Source: Enterococcus ratti (GTDB lineage Bacteria > Bacillota > Bacilli > Lactobacillales > Enterococcaceae). From it: a DNA stretch of 41,695 nt. The stretch covers positions 1 through 41,695 of the forward strand of contig NZ_JXLB01000018.1 in assembly GCF_001886195.1 (NCBI RefSeq), written 5' to 3'. The notes beneath the pieces were generated by a model. It was not told the origin of the DNA. It was given only the letters and a program-made list of their open reading frames with translations, and made no database searches. Every line of letters starts with the position of its first letter. Position 1 is the stretch's first letter. A program made the position numbers and the translations under genes. Below, piece after piece: positions 1 to 9,248 of the stretch.

Positions 1-292
1 CAAAGAAATAGAGTTTTCGACGTATCATTTTACCAATGATTGATGCTTCTTTTATACTTTCACTCCTAAAAAATTTATTTTTAAAAATGAATTTACAGAA
101 CCTTCATATTATGTTAATAAAGATAGGGAAGCATTCAATCTTAAAAGCTAAGTTAATTAAGACAATGGAGCTAGCAGTCGTTGCGAATTACAGCCGTTTT
201 TTAAGCACATGTTTTAAGTATCTCTTGAAATTGACAACTGAAAAATGCAAATTTCTCTAACTTTTTTACAAATAGAGTCTGGCTTGAAAATC
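1..292. other. Gene-poor left edge downstream of ileS
   Basis: No convincing gene is visible. A 74-codon plus-strand frame at 36-260 has no ribosome binding site and an unremarkable composition, so I do not call it. On the minus strand an AGGAGTG motif at 61-67 points left into a frame that stays open to the window edge, but it lacks a normal start codon at the right distance. It is discussed as a weak finding. Confidence 0.4.
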
Positions 293-341
293 AAAAAAGC
301 AGCAGTTTCGCCGGTTGAAATCGGTAAAACTGCTGCTTTTA
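293..341 (-). terminator. Rho-independent terminator of ileS
   Basis: The arms AAAGCAGCAGTTT and AAACTGCTGCTTT form a 13-bp stem with a loop of about 17 nt, followed on the minus strand by a run of six T. It sits immediately after the ileS stop codon. The flanking A/T runs could let it act in both directions. Confidence 0.9.
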
Positions 342-346
342 CTTTT

Positions 347-3139
347 TTATTCAAATCCCTCTGTTACAGCTTCTGGGTGTTCTTTTTTAACGATGTGCGC
401 ACAACGCCCGCACAAATGTGGTAATTGTTCATCGGTACCAACATCTTTTCGAATCTGACGGCAACGATCACAGGTTTTACCATCGGCTTTTTCTACTAAG
501 ATCGCTACATCATCAAATTTTATTGCAGCTTCTGGAATCTCTGCTCGTTTCGACATTACTTCATAATAATCAGGTGAAATAATCAATAATTGAGGAATGT
601 CCGCATCTACAGCCGTTAATAATTCACGTACTTGCTGATTAGGGTAAACTGTTAACTTTGCTTCTAAAGATTTACCGATTAATTTATTGTTTCTCGCTTC
701 TTCCAAAGCTTTTAATACTTTATCACGGAAATCCATGAAAGCTGTCCAAGTATCCATCAATTCTTCTTGGTTTGGATATTCTTGGTAACCCGGAAATTCG
801 CTTAATTGAACATGTTCTTCGTCTTCTTTTAAGAAAGACCAAATTTCTTCTGCTGTATGTGGAATAATTGGTGTTAATAATTTAGTTAAAGCAACAGCAG
901 CTTGATAGAACACTGTTTGCATGCAACGACGCTGATAATCGTTTTCTGCTTCAATATAAACGACGTCTTTTGCAAAATCAAGATAAAATGCTGATAAATC
1001 AACCGTTAAGAAATTCATGACTGTGCGATAGATGTGCATGAAATTATATTTATTGTACCCTTCTTTCCGAATTTCTTTGATTACTTGGTTTAAACGAATC
1101 GTCATGTATTTATCTACTGAACGCAATGCTTCAAATGAAATCATATCTTTTCTTGGATCAAAATCATCTGTGTTCGCAAGTAAGAAACGCATCGTATTTC
1201 TGATTTTGCGATATACTTCTGCTACTTGACTTAAGATATCCATGGAAACACGTACGTCTGCTTCATAATCAACACTTGCTACCCATAAACGTAAAATATC
1301 CGCCCCAAATTGTTTGATTACTTTATCGGGTAAAATCGTATTTCCTAAGGATTTACTCATCTTACGTCCTTCTCCGTCTAAAGTAAATCCTTGAGAAAGA
1401 ACAGATTTATATGGAGCTACACCGTTGATGGCCACGCTTGTTGTAATGCTTGAGTTGAACCAACCACGATATTGATCCGATCCTTCAAGATACATATCGG
1501 CTGGAAAAGACAACTCTGGTCGCTGACGTAAGACGGCTTCATGAGAAGAGCCTGAATCAAACCAAACGTCCATAATGTCAGTTTCTTTTGTAAATTGGCC
1601 GTTTGGTGAACCCGGATGCGTAAATCCAGCTGGCAGAAGGTCTTTTGCTTCTTTTTCAAACCAAATAATTGATCCATGTTTAGCAAACAAATTAGCCACG
1701 TGTTCAATCGTTTCGGGTGTAATGATGGCTTCACCGTTTTCCGCATAAAAGATCGGTAATGGGACACCCCATGCACGCTGACGTGAAATCACCCAGTCTC
1801 CTCTGTCACGAATCATATTATAAAGACGCGTTTTTCCCCATGGAATAATCCAATCTACTTTTTCAACTTCTTCTAAAATAGTCTGACGAAAAGCATCAAT
1901 TGACGCAAACCATTGAGGAGTGGCGCGATAAATCACCGGTTTTTTTGTACGCCAGTCATGCGGGTAACTATGCGTAAAGAAATCTAATTTTAACAGCGCC
2001 TCTTTTTCTTTTAATAATTCAGTAATCATTGGATTGGCTTTATCATAAAAGATGCCTTCAAAACCGGGAGCTTCTTCTGTATATATCCCTTTAGAATCAA
2101 CTGGAGAAACGACCGGTAATTTGTATTTGTTACCAGCAATATAGTCATCCTCCCCATGCCCCGGAGCTGTATGAACTAAACCCGTTCCGGCATCTAAAGT
2201 CACATGATCGCCTAGAATGACTAAAGATTCGCGGTCATAAAATGGATGACGAGCCGTCATATACTCCATTTCTTGACCAACAATCTCTTTTAAAATTTGG
2301 ACGTCCGTCCAACCAATTTCCGTTTGAACTTTTTCTAATAAATCTTTAGCAACTACGAATTTGCGTCCATCTGCTTGCACCACTACATAAGTATAGTGAG
2401 GGTTAACCGCTATTCCTTGATTTGCTGGCAATGTCCATGGTGTTGTCGTCCAAATCACAAATGCAGCATCCTCATCTAAGATGCCTTTTCCATCTTTCAC
2501 ATGAAAAGCAACAAAAATAGAAGGAGATTTCACATCTTTATATTCAATTTCTGCTTCGGCCAAGGAAGATTCACTAGACGGCGACCAATAAATTGGTTTT
2601 AATCCTTTGTAAATATACCCTTTTTCAGCCATTTTACCAAAGACACGAATTTGTGCTGCCTCATAAGAAGGATCTAAAGTAACATAAGGATGATCCCAAT
2701 CACCAGCCACACCTAACCGCTTAAAATCTTCCCGCTGTTTGTCCACTTGGGAGAGTGCGTATTCACGACACTTTTCCAAATATTCTGACATAGACATTTC
2801 TTTACGCTTAAGACCTTTATTTGCTAACACTTGTTCAATCGGTAATCCATGTGTATCCCAACCGGGTACATAAGGAGCACGAAAACCTGACATTGATTTT
2901 GAGCGAATAATGATATCTTTACTAATTTTGTTTAATGAATGGCCTAAGTGAATGTTCCCGTTAGCATAAGGTGGTCCATCATGAAGGATGAAGGTCGGCT
3001 TTCCTTCATTTAATTTTTGCCTTTTTTGGTAGATTTTATTTTCTTCCCATTCTTTTTGCCAATTGGGTTCACGGTTAGGTAAATTTCCACGCATAGGGAA
3101 CTTTGTTTTACCAAGCTGTAAAGTATCTTTCATTTTCAT
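347..3139 (-). CDS. ileS: Isoleucyl-tRNA synthetase
   Basis: Class I aminoacyl-tRNA synthetase that charges tRNA-Ile and edits misactivated valine in the cytoplasm. At about 930 residues it has the usual bacterial length. The HIGH signature appears as HLGH near residues 64-67, KMSKS as [10 protein letters not shown] in the second half, and the C-terminus carries two CxxC pairs (CDRC and CGRC) of the zinc finger typical of bacterial IleRS. The start is placed at the ATG giving MKMKDTLQ. An in-frame TTG one codon upstream sits 9 nt from GGAG, while the ATG is 12 nt away, so either may be used. A T-box leader lies directly upstream and a strong terminator directly downstream, so the gene can be expressed as its own unit even though it follows divIVA. 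Identity is very secure. Confidence 0.98.
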   Translation of the reverse strand: MKMKDTLQLGKTKFPMRGNLPNREPNWQKEWEENKIYQKRQKLNEGKPTFILHDGPPYANGNIHLGHSLNKISKDIIIRSKSMSGFRAPYVPGWDTHGLPIEQVLANKGLKRKEMSMSEYLEKCREYALSQVDKQREDFKRLGVAGDWDHPYVTLDPSYEAAQIRVFGKMAEKGYIYKGLKPIYWSPSSESSLAEAEIEYKDVKSPSIFVAFHVKDGKGILDEDAAFVIWTTTPWTLPANQGIAVNPHYTYVVVQADGRKFVVAKDLLEKVQTEIGWTDVQILKEIVGQEMEYMTARHPFYDRESLVILGDHVTLDAGTGLVHTAPGHGEDDYIAGNKYKLPVVSPVDSKGIYTEEAPGFEGIFYDKANPMITELLKEKEALLKLDFFTHSYPHDWRTKKPVIYRATPQWFASIDAFRQTILEEVEKVDWIIPWGKTRLYNMIRDRGDWVISRQRAWGVPLPIFYAENGEAIITPETIEHVANLFAKHGSIIWFEKEAKDLLPAGFTHPGSPNGQFTKETDIMDVWFDSGSSHEAVLRQRPELSFPADMYLEGSDQYRGWFNSSITTSVAINGVAPYKSVLSQGFTLDGEGRKMSKSLGNTILPDKVIKQFGADILRLWVASVDYEADVRVSMDILSQVAEVYRKIRNTMRFLLANTDDFDPRKDMISFEALRSVDKYMTIRLNQVIKEIRKEGYNKYNFMHIYRTVMNFLTVDLSAFYLDFAKDVVYIEAENDYQRRCMQTVFYQAAVALTKLLTPIIPHTAEEIWSFLKEDEEHVQLSEFPGYQEYPNQEELMDTWTAFMDFRDKVLKALEEARNNKLIGKSLEAKLTVYPNQQVRELLTAVDADIPQLLIISPDYYEVMSKRAEIPEAAIKFDDVAILVEKADGKTCDRCRQIRKDVGTDEQLPHLCGRCAHIVKKEHPEAVTEGFE

Positions 3140-3180
3140 CAACTAATTCTACTCCTTTTTTCTTCATTTTTGAAAACACA

Positions 3181-3400
3181 AAAAAGCATGTTCATCTAAG
3201 GGACGAACATGCCGCGGTACCACCCAAAATTTAGTTACATAACGTAACTCTTAAAAACCCATAACGAGGTTAACCGTCGCTTCTTACTAAACGTTCAGAA
3301 GCAAATTTTAGTAGAGGATCTTTCATTTTGCAGTGTCTTACCGAACTTTCACTCTCATCGGCTCGCTGAAAAGTTTGTCAAAATGCTTTTCTGTTCTACT
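3181..3400 (-). promoter_or_regulatory. T-box riboswitch controlling ileS
   Basis: On the minus strand the conserved T-box GGGTGGTACCGCG lies at about 3212-3225. It is followed by a terminator hairpin (GCATGTTC pairing with GAACATGC, then TTTTTT, 3181-3212). The 5' part shows stem I elements: GTAGA near the start pairs with TCTAC, and the triplet ATC (Ile) at 3317-3319 lies just 5' of that closing strand, as expected for a specifier. Uncharged tRNA-Ile should pair with ATC and the T-box bulge and favour antitermination. The first bases of stem I overlap the divIVA stop codon, so the promoter, if separate, must lie inside divIVA. Confidence 0.93.
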
Positions 3401-4100
3401 CTTCGTCTTCACTAGGTATAATTGAAATATCAATCGCTTGTGTATCAAAAGCTGTTATTGGTGTTTCTATAATTCCTGTGTCTGAGTTTACATCAGGTTG
3501 ATTTTCGTTGTCAAGTTGTTTTGATAAAACTTCTTTGATTACTTCATGACTGTCCGACACATAGCTTGAGAATGGTTGTAAAATTTCATCCCATTCTGGA
3601 CTTTTTACTTGTTCCAATTGTGATTCTAACATCAAGCTAATTCTTTGATGGAAGACACGCGTTTTTTTCTTTAAGTCTTCTGTTTCAATCGCTAATTGTT
3701 TTGCTTTTTCCGTTGCATCGGTTAAAATTTTTCTTGCTTTTTCTTCTGCATCGGTTGTTAATTGATGCGCACGTTTTTCAGCGTTTGCTACCAATTCGTC
3801 CGCTTTATTTTGGGCAGAAGTGACAATGACCTCGGATTCTTTGCTGGCACTCGTTTTCACTTTGTCGGCTGTATCTTGCGCCACAATAATGGATTGGTTC
3901 AAAGCATCTTTTAATTCATTGAAATATTCTAGTTTTTCTTCAGAATGCTTCACTGCTTTTTCAAGTTCACGGTTTCTTTGTGTGAGTTCTTCGTAATCAC
4001 GAACGACTAAATCTAAGAAATCATCTACTTCATCTTGATTGTATCCCCGCATTTTCGTTGGGAATGTTTTATTTTGGATATCTAATGGAGTTAAAGCCAT
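3396..4100 (-). CDS. divIVA: Cell-division/polarity protein DivIVA
   Basis: Coiled-coil scaffold that binds negatively curved membrane at poles and septa and organises division and peripheral wall synthesis. The first 60 residues carry the conserved DivIVA lipid-binding region (LTPLDIQNKTF, then MRGYNQDEVDDFLD). Residues about 35-160 are almost uninterrupted charged heptads (KAEE/KADEL-rich), and an acidic, less ordered tail follows to residue 234. The start is supported by GGTGG upstream of ATG. It follows ylmH by about 20 nt and is the last division gene before ileS. The final codons and the TAG stop overlap the first stem of the ileS T-box, so readthrough from divIVA can feed that riboswitch. 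Confidence 0.96.
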   Translation of the reverse strand: MALTPLDIQNKTFPTKMRGYNQDEVDDFLDLVVRDYEELTQRNRELEKAVKHSEEKLEYFNELKDALNQSIIVAQDTADKVKTSASKESEVIVTSAQNKADELVANAEKRAHQLTTDAEEKARKILTDATEKAKQLAIETEDLKKKTRVFHQRISLMLESQLEQVKSPEWDEILQPFSSYVSDSHEVIKEVLSKQLDNENQPDVNSDTGIIETPITAFDTQAIDISIIPSEDEE

Positions 4101-4120
4101 GTGTAAACCACCTTTTTGTT

Positions 4121-4903
4121 TTATTTACGTAATACACCAAATAATACCCTGTACTTTTCTTTTTTGGTCTTTCCTTCAAGTTCTTGAATCTGAATTCGAC
4201 CAAAGCCTCTGATCGAAACAATATCTAATAACTCAAGCAAAAAATCAGGGTGCGTATTTTCTGTCCAATTTACCTTTACTTTTCCTACTTCGATCAATTG
4301 CTTAGAACGTTGTCTGGAAATATTATAAATCTCAGAAATCACACTGTCTAGTCTCAACGAAGTCACGGTTCCTCTTTCTTGTGCCCACTCATCTTTTGGC
4401 AAAATCAGTTCTGTATATTTGACTGCTTCCAACCGTACAGCAACTTTGCCTATTCTTGTCACTTGTGCTGCAACAAATTGCTCGACTTCTTTTGCAATAA
4501 ACACTTGCCACCGTTCGCCATCAGAAATAATATCGCCAAAGTAAGAACGCTTGATACCCGTCCCGATTAATGTACCTAAAATTTTCCCATGGCCCAAACG
4601 TGCAAACTTCTTTGGATAATGGATCTCATACAACGAGGTTTCAAAGTCTTCATCTGTAGGTTCATAGTAGGCAGGAAAAATCAAGCATCGTTTTCGTTCT
4701 GCTTGTTCATAACCACCGTAAAATGAAAAACGTAATTCACTATCTTGGCGTATTAACGTTTCTAATATATAAGATTGCCTTGGATCAAGAAAATCTGTCA
4801 GATAAGGTACGTATTGACTTTGTACCTGCTCAATCCAATCTCCTACCGAATCGATGAAAGAACGTTCATCTGCACGAAAATGCTGATAAACATTTGCATC
4901 CAT
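4121..4903 (-). CDS. ylmH: S4-domain RNA-binding protein YlmH
   Basis: A 260-residue YlmH-family protein. The S4 RNA-binding fold is visible at about residues 184-245 (RLDSVISEIYNISRQRSKQLIEVGKVKVN). The N-terminal two thirds match the family's YlmH-specific domain, with YGGYEQAERKR typical of it. Family members sit between ylmG and divIVA in most Firmicutes. In Bacillus the protein is linked to ribosome-associated quality control as a partner of peptidyl-tRNA-blocked 50S subunits; that role is inferred here, not shown. The ATG at 4903 follows a strong purine-rich site (GAGGAGGGGG). The gap of about 30 nt to ylmG suggests one transcript. Confidence 0.93.
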   Translation of the reverse strand: MDANVYQHFRADERSFIDSVGDWIEQVQSQYVPYLTDFLDPRQSYILETLIRQDSELRFSFYGGYEQAERKRCLIFPAYYEPTDEDFETSLYEIHYPKKFARLGHGKILGTLIGTGIKRSYFGDIISDGERWQVFIAKEVEQFVAAQVTRIGKVAVRLEAVKYTELILPKDEWAQERGTVTSLRLDSVISEIYNISRQRSKQLIEVGKVKVNWTENTHPDFLLELLDIVSIRGFGRIQIQELEGKTKKEKYRVLFGVLRK

Positions 4904-4936
4904 TTTTCCCCCTCCTCTTCTCTACTTTTAATCGTT

Positions 4937-5206
4937 TTAATAAATTGCCATAAGCAACCATACAACAACGTGTTGAAGACCTTGCACTGCTAAATTCAAA
5001 ATTAGAATAGAAGCTAAAATAGTAAAATCAATTCCTCCAAAACGCAGTGGAAGACGTTCAAATAATTGAATATACGGTTCACAGATTTTTGCTAAAAAAC
5101 GACCAAGTCCTGATTGATAGCCGCCCGGAAACCAAGATAAAAGTGCATAGACCATTAGCAAAAGACTGTAAAGGTACGCTGCTCGTCCAAGCAAGTTCAA
5201 TAGCAT
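4937..5206 (-). CDS. ylmG: YggT-family membrane protein YlmG
   Basis: Small YggT-family integral membrane protein, found beside sepF in the dcw cluster of Gram-positives and linked genetically to division and membrane organisation. Two hydrophobic helices are seen (residues about 8-27 and 63-86), with the conserved linker YALLSWFPGG and the following CEPY segment. The first ATG is annotated, but the excellent ribosome binding site AGGAGGAGG (5229-5237) ends 22 nt upstream of it. The in-frame codon 7 nt after that site is ATT at 5219-5221, which would add five residues (start codon, then YIIF). No ATG, GTG or TTG lies in between. The sepF stop codon lies at the edge of the same ribosome binding site. 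Confidence 0.88.
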   Translation of the reverse strand: MLLNLLGRAAYLYSLLLMVYALLSWFPGGYQSGLGRFLAKICEPYIQLFERLPLRFGGIDFTILASILILNLAVQGLQHVVVWLLMAIY

Positions 5207-5235
5207 AAAAATAATATAAATGGTTGTTCCTCCTC

Positions 5236-5799
5236 CTATAAGTCAAACATGTTCGTATCTGCAAAAGTTTGCGCTGTTGAACTGTCAATTTCCATTCCTG
5301 TAGGCGTACATAGGAATATCTCATCGCCTACTCGCTGAATGTCACCATCTAAAGCATAAACAGTTCCAGTTAAAAAATCAACAATTCTTCTCGCTTGCTT
5401 TTCTTCCACTAAATGGAAATTAACCAATGCTGCTTCTCCTGCAATAATTCGTTTAGCAATCGGCATTGCTTCAGAATAAGCACGTGGTTCCATAACCGTG
5501 ATTTTCCCCGCTATTTTTGGTGTAAAAGAAGAGTGTGATGTTTCTTCTTTTCTATCCTTTTTAATCGGTGATTGACGTAGTTCAATGACTTTTTTCGTTT
5601 CATTAACCGGTACCTCTTGAGCAGTCGAACGCATTATCTGTTGTTTGCGTGGCTGTTCCTGATTCGTTCGGATCTGTGTGGTTTTCTTTTTAGTAGGCTG
5701 TTGAACAGCCGTCTTTGATGTTTCAGGATATTCTTCGTACTCTTCTTCATCAGCTAATCCGAAAAAATTAGCAATCGCTCCTCTATTTAAAAGTAGCAT
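5236..5799 (-). CDS. sepF: Cell-division protein SepF
   Basis: SepF bundles FtsZ filaments and tethers them to the membrane. The N-terminus (LNRGAIANFFGL) is the expected amphipathic membrane anchor. A long polar linker rich in E, Q, T and K follows (about residues 17-90). The C-terminal globular SepF/DUF552 domain spans about residues 95-187 (VMEPRAYSEA, ALVNFHLVEEKQARRIVDFLTG). Total length of 187 is in the family range. Its ATG overlaps the ylmE stop as TAATG, indicating translational coupling, and its own stop merges into the ylmG ribosome binding site. Confidence 0.96.
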   Translation of the reverse strand: MLLLNRGAIANFFGLADEEEYEEYPETSKTAVQQPTKKKTTQIRTNQEQPRKQQIMRSTAQEVPVNETKKVIELRQSPIKKDRKEETSHSSFTPKIAGKITVMEPRAYSEAMPIAKRIIAGEAALVNFHLVEEKQARRIVDFLTGTVYALDGDIQRVGDEIFLCTPTGMEIDSSTAQTFADTNMFDL

Positions 5800-6485
5800 T
5801 ACTGTTCCTCCTCATCTTTGAATAGTGCTGTTCCTACACGTATAAATGTGGCTCCTTCTTCAACGGCAAGTTGAAAATCTTGACTCATGCCCATGCTTAA
5901 TTCCGTACACGGCGCATAAGTAAACTCTTTTGTTTGAACAAGATCACGTAACTCTTTTAACGTTCTAAATACTTTACGAATTTGTTTAACAGAAGCATCT
6001 TTAGGTGCCATTGTCATTAAACCAACAACCTTTATTTTAGATAAAGCAGCTAAAGATTCAACAAACGATAAAAGTTCTTCTGGTGAAATTCCGTGCTTCG
6101 ATTCTTCGCCAGAAACATTGACTTCAATAAAACAAGCAAGAGGCTTTTCTACTCTTTTTTGTATTTCTTCTGCTAATTTTAAACTATCTAATGCGTGAAA
6201 ACAATCAATTTCATTTACAATCAATTTTACCTTTCTACGTTGTAAATTACCAATTAAATGCCACTTTACATCGGGATATTTAAGTAAATCTTGCTTTTTT
6301 TGCAACAATTTGTCTACGCGATTTTCTGCACAATTTTTTATGCCACATTCAATCAATTTTTCTGTCGTAGCAGAATCAACTGATTTAGTCACAGCAACTA
6401 AAGTAACTTCTTTCGGATTACGATGAACAAGAGCACACGAGTCCTGAATGTCTTGCTGGATTTTTAGCAAGTTGTCAGCAATCAT
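5799..6485 (-). CDS. ylmE: PLP-binding protein of the YggS/YlmE family
   Basis: Single-domain type III fold pyridoxal-phosphate protein involved in PLP and amino-acid homeostasis; no catalytic activity is established for the family. Lys34 in VAVTKSVDS is the expected PLP Schiff-base lysine, and the family motifs HLIGNLQRRK and MGMSQDF are both present. Length of 228 residues is typical. The ribosome binding site AGGAGAGG precedes the ATG. It lies 16 nt after ftsZ and overlaps sepF by one base, so ftsZ-ylmE-sepF-ylmG look co-transcribed. Confidence 0.95.
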   Translation of the reverse strand: MIADNLLKIQQDIQDSCALVHRNPKEVTLVAVTKSVDSATTEKLIECGIKNCAENRVDKLLQKKQDLLKYPDVKWHLIGNLQRRKVKLIVNEIDCFHALDSLKLAEEIQKRVEKPLACFIEVNVSGEESKHGISPEELLSFVESLAALSKIKVVGLMTMAPKDASVKQIRKVFRTLKELRDLVQTKEFTYAPCTELSMGMSQDFQLAVEEGATFIRVGTALFKDEEEQ

Positions 6486-6501
6486 GTGCTCTTCCTCTCC
6501 T

Positions 6502-7743
6502 TTATTTTTTGCGACGGAAAAATGGCGGTGTACTTAATTCATCGTCATCTTTTGCTTTTGTTTCTTCACGATTGAATGTATCAAATTCTCTTTTTTCAAT
6601 GGCATCAAAGCTTGATTCGTCCACTCTAGGACGAATATTTTGTTCACGTCTAATGTCCCAATCACCAAAACTGCTTTCTTCATCCGCAGAAATTGGTCTT
6701 GCTTGATCCATATCCAACACTGTTTTTTGAGTAGCCGATTGCATGTTTGTTTGTCTAGCCTGACGACTAGACTTTCGTTCCTTTTTTGATTCGTCGATAC
6801 CTGTTGCGATAACCGTCACACGGATTTCATCGCCCATTTCTTCGTTGATGGATGTACCTAAAATAATATTTACATCACCTGTCGCAGCATTGGCAACAAT
6901 ATCTGAAGCATCTTGTGCTTCAAACAAGGTCATATCTAGCCCACCAGTGATATTAAGCAATACTTGTTCAGCACCATCTATTGATGTTTCAAGAAGCGGA
7001 GAAGAAATAGCTTTCTTCGTTGCTTCGATCACGCGTTCTTCACCACTTGCTACACCAATTCCCATTAGAGCAGTTCCTTGATTTTCCATAACGGTCTTCA
7101 CATCAGCAAAGTCAAGGTTTACATACCCCGGTGCTGTAATCAAATCAGAAATTCCTTGCACCCCTTGGCGCAATACATTATCCGCTTCACGGAATGCTTC
7201 TAACATTGGCGTCTTTTTATCCACTACTTCCAACAAGCGATTATTGGAAATAATCAATAATGTATCCACATTTTCTTTCAAACGTGCAATACCTTCCGCA
7301 GCGAATCTTCCACGTTTTGGTCCTTCAAACGTAAATGGACGAGTAACAACACCGACTGTCAAAGCACCCAATTCTTTCGCTATTCCTGCTACGATTGGAG
7401 CTGCTCCTGTCCCCGTACCGCCGCCCATTCCGGCAGTAATGAAAATCATATCGGCACCATCTAACGCTTCCCTTAAAGCTTGTTCGCTTTCTTCTGCTGC
7501 TTTTTGGCCAACTTCTGGTTGAGAACCTGCCCCCAAACCGCGTGTATACTTAGGCCCTAATTGAATAACCGTTTCTGCTTTTGAATTTTTCAACGCTTGG
7601 ACATCTGTATTCGCTGTAATAAACTCTACGCCTTTTACATTTTCTTCAATCATACGGTTTACAGCATTTCCGCCGCCACCGCCGACACCGATGACTTTAA
7701 TCACTGCACCATCATTGATATTATTATCAATTGAAAATTCCAT
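6502..7743 (-). CDS. ftsZ: Cell-division GTPase FtsZ
   Basis: Tubulin-like GTPase that forms the Z ring. The tubulin signature GGGTGTGA is at residues about 107-114 and the N-terminal nucleotide loop [14 protein letters not shown] at 18-31. The polymerisation domain extends to about residue 320. A variable polar linker (about 320-395) follows, then the C-terminal binding peptide [14 protein letters not shown] that contacts FtsA and SepF. The start ATG is preceded by GGGAGG at good spacing. It follows ftsA by 23 nt, as in other Firmicutes. Confidence 0.99.
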   Translation of the reverse strand: MEFSIDNNINDGAVIKVIGVGGGGGNAVNRMIEENVKGVEFITANTDVQALKNSKAETVIQLGPKYTRGLGAGSQPEVGQKAAEESEQALREALDGADMIFITAGMGGGTGTGAAPIVAGIAKELGALTVGVVTRPFTFEGPKRGRFAAEGIARLKENVDTLLIISNNRLLEVVDKKTPMLEAFREADNVLRQGVQGISDLITAPGYVNLDFADVKTVMENQGTALMGIGVASGEERVIEATKKAISSPLLETSIDGAEQVLLNITGGLDMTLFEAQDASDIVANAATGDVNIILGTSINEEMGDEIRVTVIATGIDESKKERKSSRQARQTNMQSATQKTVLDMDQARPISADEESSFGDWDIRREQNIRPRVDESSFDAIEKREFDTFNREETKAKDDDELSTPPFFRRKK

Positions 7744-7766
7744 TTTTTTATTCCTCCCAGGATGAA

Positions 7767-9095
7767 TTAATCAAAAATATTTGTAAAGAAACCCTTGATT
7801 TTATTTGTTACATTTTCACCTGATTTTTTTTGTTCAGGTTCATCGTAGACTGTTTCTTCTGGAACTTCATAACTTCCATTATCGTAGGAAGTTACCTCTT
7901 TTTCTACTACTGCTTGATGTGCAATCAGTGTTTCGCCAGTCACAGCAATTTTCGCTAATTGATATACTTCACTCAAGTTTGCAGAATAATCAACGATACT
8001 GATGACGTTTGTAAATACTGGATTGCGAAGCCCCATTTGGTTAGGCACATATAATTTTACGTTCACACCAAAAATTTCTTGTGCTAAGTCTACTACACCC
8101 GGAAGACTGGCAGCTCCACCTGTAAGTACGACACCGCCAGGTAATTCCAATGCGTCAATTTGATCTAACGCATCCTTTGCTTTATTGAAAATCTGTTCCA
8201 TGCGAGCAGAGATAACTTCTGATAAATAACGTTCGTCAACTTTTACTGGTTCTGATTGACCAATCACATCTACTGGAAATTCTTCATTTTCAGAAGTTCG
8301 TTCTGGATAAGCATCGCCATAATTGATTTTTAATGCTTCTGCATTATTAAAAGAAGTATTTAACACGATCGAGATATCTTTTGTGACAAACTCGCCGCCT
8401 TCTTGATCAAGGCTAGTAAATTTCAATTGTTTGTCATGCATGACTGCCGTTGTCGTTTGCCCGCCACCCATGTCTAGCACGATGGTTCCAAAATCTTTTT
8501 CTCCATCTGAAAGGATTGTTTCTGTTAATGCTAAAGATGTAATCACTAACTCATTGACAATCAACCCAGCATTTTCTACACATTTACGGATGTTATGAAC
8601 GATAGTCTTTGGTCCAGTAAACAACAAACCATACATTTCTAATCTGACACCGATCATTCCGCGAGGATCTTTGATCCCTTCGAATCCATCAACGGTAAAG
8701 TCTTGTGGCAAGATTGATACGATTTGACGTTCAGGAGGAATCGAACGAACAAGGGCAGCTGAAGCTACATTTCTGACATCTTCATCGGTAATTTCTTTTG
8801 AATCACCATTTACTGCAATCATTCCTTGGCAATTTTCTACTTCAAGCATATTTGCCGGCAGCCCAACGCTTACACCCCTGATCTGTATGCCAGCTTTTTC
8901 TTCGGCTTGTCGTACTGCTCGTTGTATCGCTTGAACCGTTTTATCGATATCAACGATAATGCCGCGGTTAATCCCTTCTGATTTTGCATTTCCTACTCCA
9001 ATAATATTCATTTGGCTGTCGATATATTCAGCCACGACAACTTTTACAGATGTCGTTCCAATATCAAGGCCTACGTACATTCCTGTTTTTGCCAT
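7767..9095 (-). CDS. ftsA: Actin-like division protein FtsA
   Basis: Actin-family ATPase that anchors FtsZ to the membrane and recruits late division proteins. The N-terminal phosphate-1 motif ([13 protein letters not shown]), the phosphate-2 motif ([11 protein letters not shown]) and the adenosine motif ([13 protein letters not shown]) are all present in order. After an acidic linker, the protein ends in a short amphipathic helix ([12 protein letters not shown]), the expected membrane-targeting sequence. Length of 442 residues is normal. The ribosome binding site AGGAGG is 11 nt from ATG, with a small GGGAATCCC palindrome between. A dedicated promoter is likely in the 150-nt gap to divIB. 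Confidence 0.98.
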   Translation of the reverse strand: MAKTGMYVGLDIGTTSVKVVVAEYIDSQMNIIGVGNAKSEGINRGIIVDIDKTVQAIQRAVRQAEEKAGIQIRGVSVGLPANMLEVENCQGMIAVNGDSKEITDEDVRNVASAALVRSIPPERQIVSILPQDFTVDGFEGIKDPRGMIGVRLEMYGLLFTGPKTIVHNIRKCVENAGLIVNELVITSLALTETILSDGEKDFGTIVLDMGGGQTTTAVMHDKQLKFTSLDQEGGEFVTKDISIVLNTSFNNAEALKINYGDAYPERTSENEEFPVDVIGQSEPVKVDERYLSEVISARMEQIFNKAKDALDQIDALELPGGVVLTGGAASLPGVVDLAQEIFGVNVKLYVPNQMGLRNPVFTNVISIVDYSANLSEVYQLAKIAVTGETLIAHQAVVEKEVTSYDNGSYEVPEETVYDEPEQKKSGENVTNKIKGFFTNIFD

Positions 9096-9189
9096 GAATG
9101 GGATTCCCTCCTACTTACTATTCCATATACAAGCGAACAACTAACGTCCGTTTTTAAATATACTTAAATAGATATATTCACTGCCTTCA

Positions 9190-9220
9190 ATTTTACCATA
9201 AATTACCGGTTTTTAGAAAG
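9190..9220 (-). promoter_or_regulatory. Extended -10 promoter upstream of ftsA
   Basis: On the minus strand the gap between divIB and ftsA contains TGGTAAAAT, an extended -10 (TGn followed by TAAAAT at 9190-9195). Only a weak -35 (TTTCTA) lies about 18 nt upstream. It would give a leader of about 85 nt ahead of ftsA-ftsZ. This is a sequence match only. Confidence 0.5.
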
Positions 9221-9248
9221 TAGATTCTCACTTTTTAAAGCTGTTTTA

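Noticed and set aside
36-260. 74-codon plus-strand reading frame at the left edge
   Set aside because: No ribosome binding site, unremarkable composition, and it lies in a gap between a terminator and the window edge.
1417-1776. 119-codon frame inside ileS on the same strand
   Set aside because: It lies fully within ileS in another frame. The ileS protein is continuous with all motifs, so this is a shadow.
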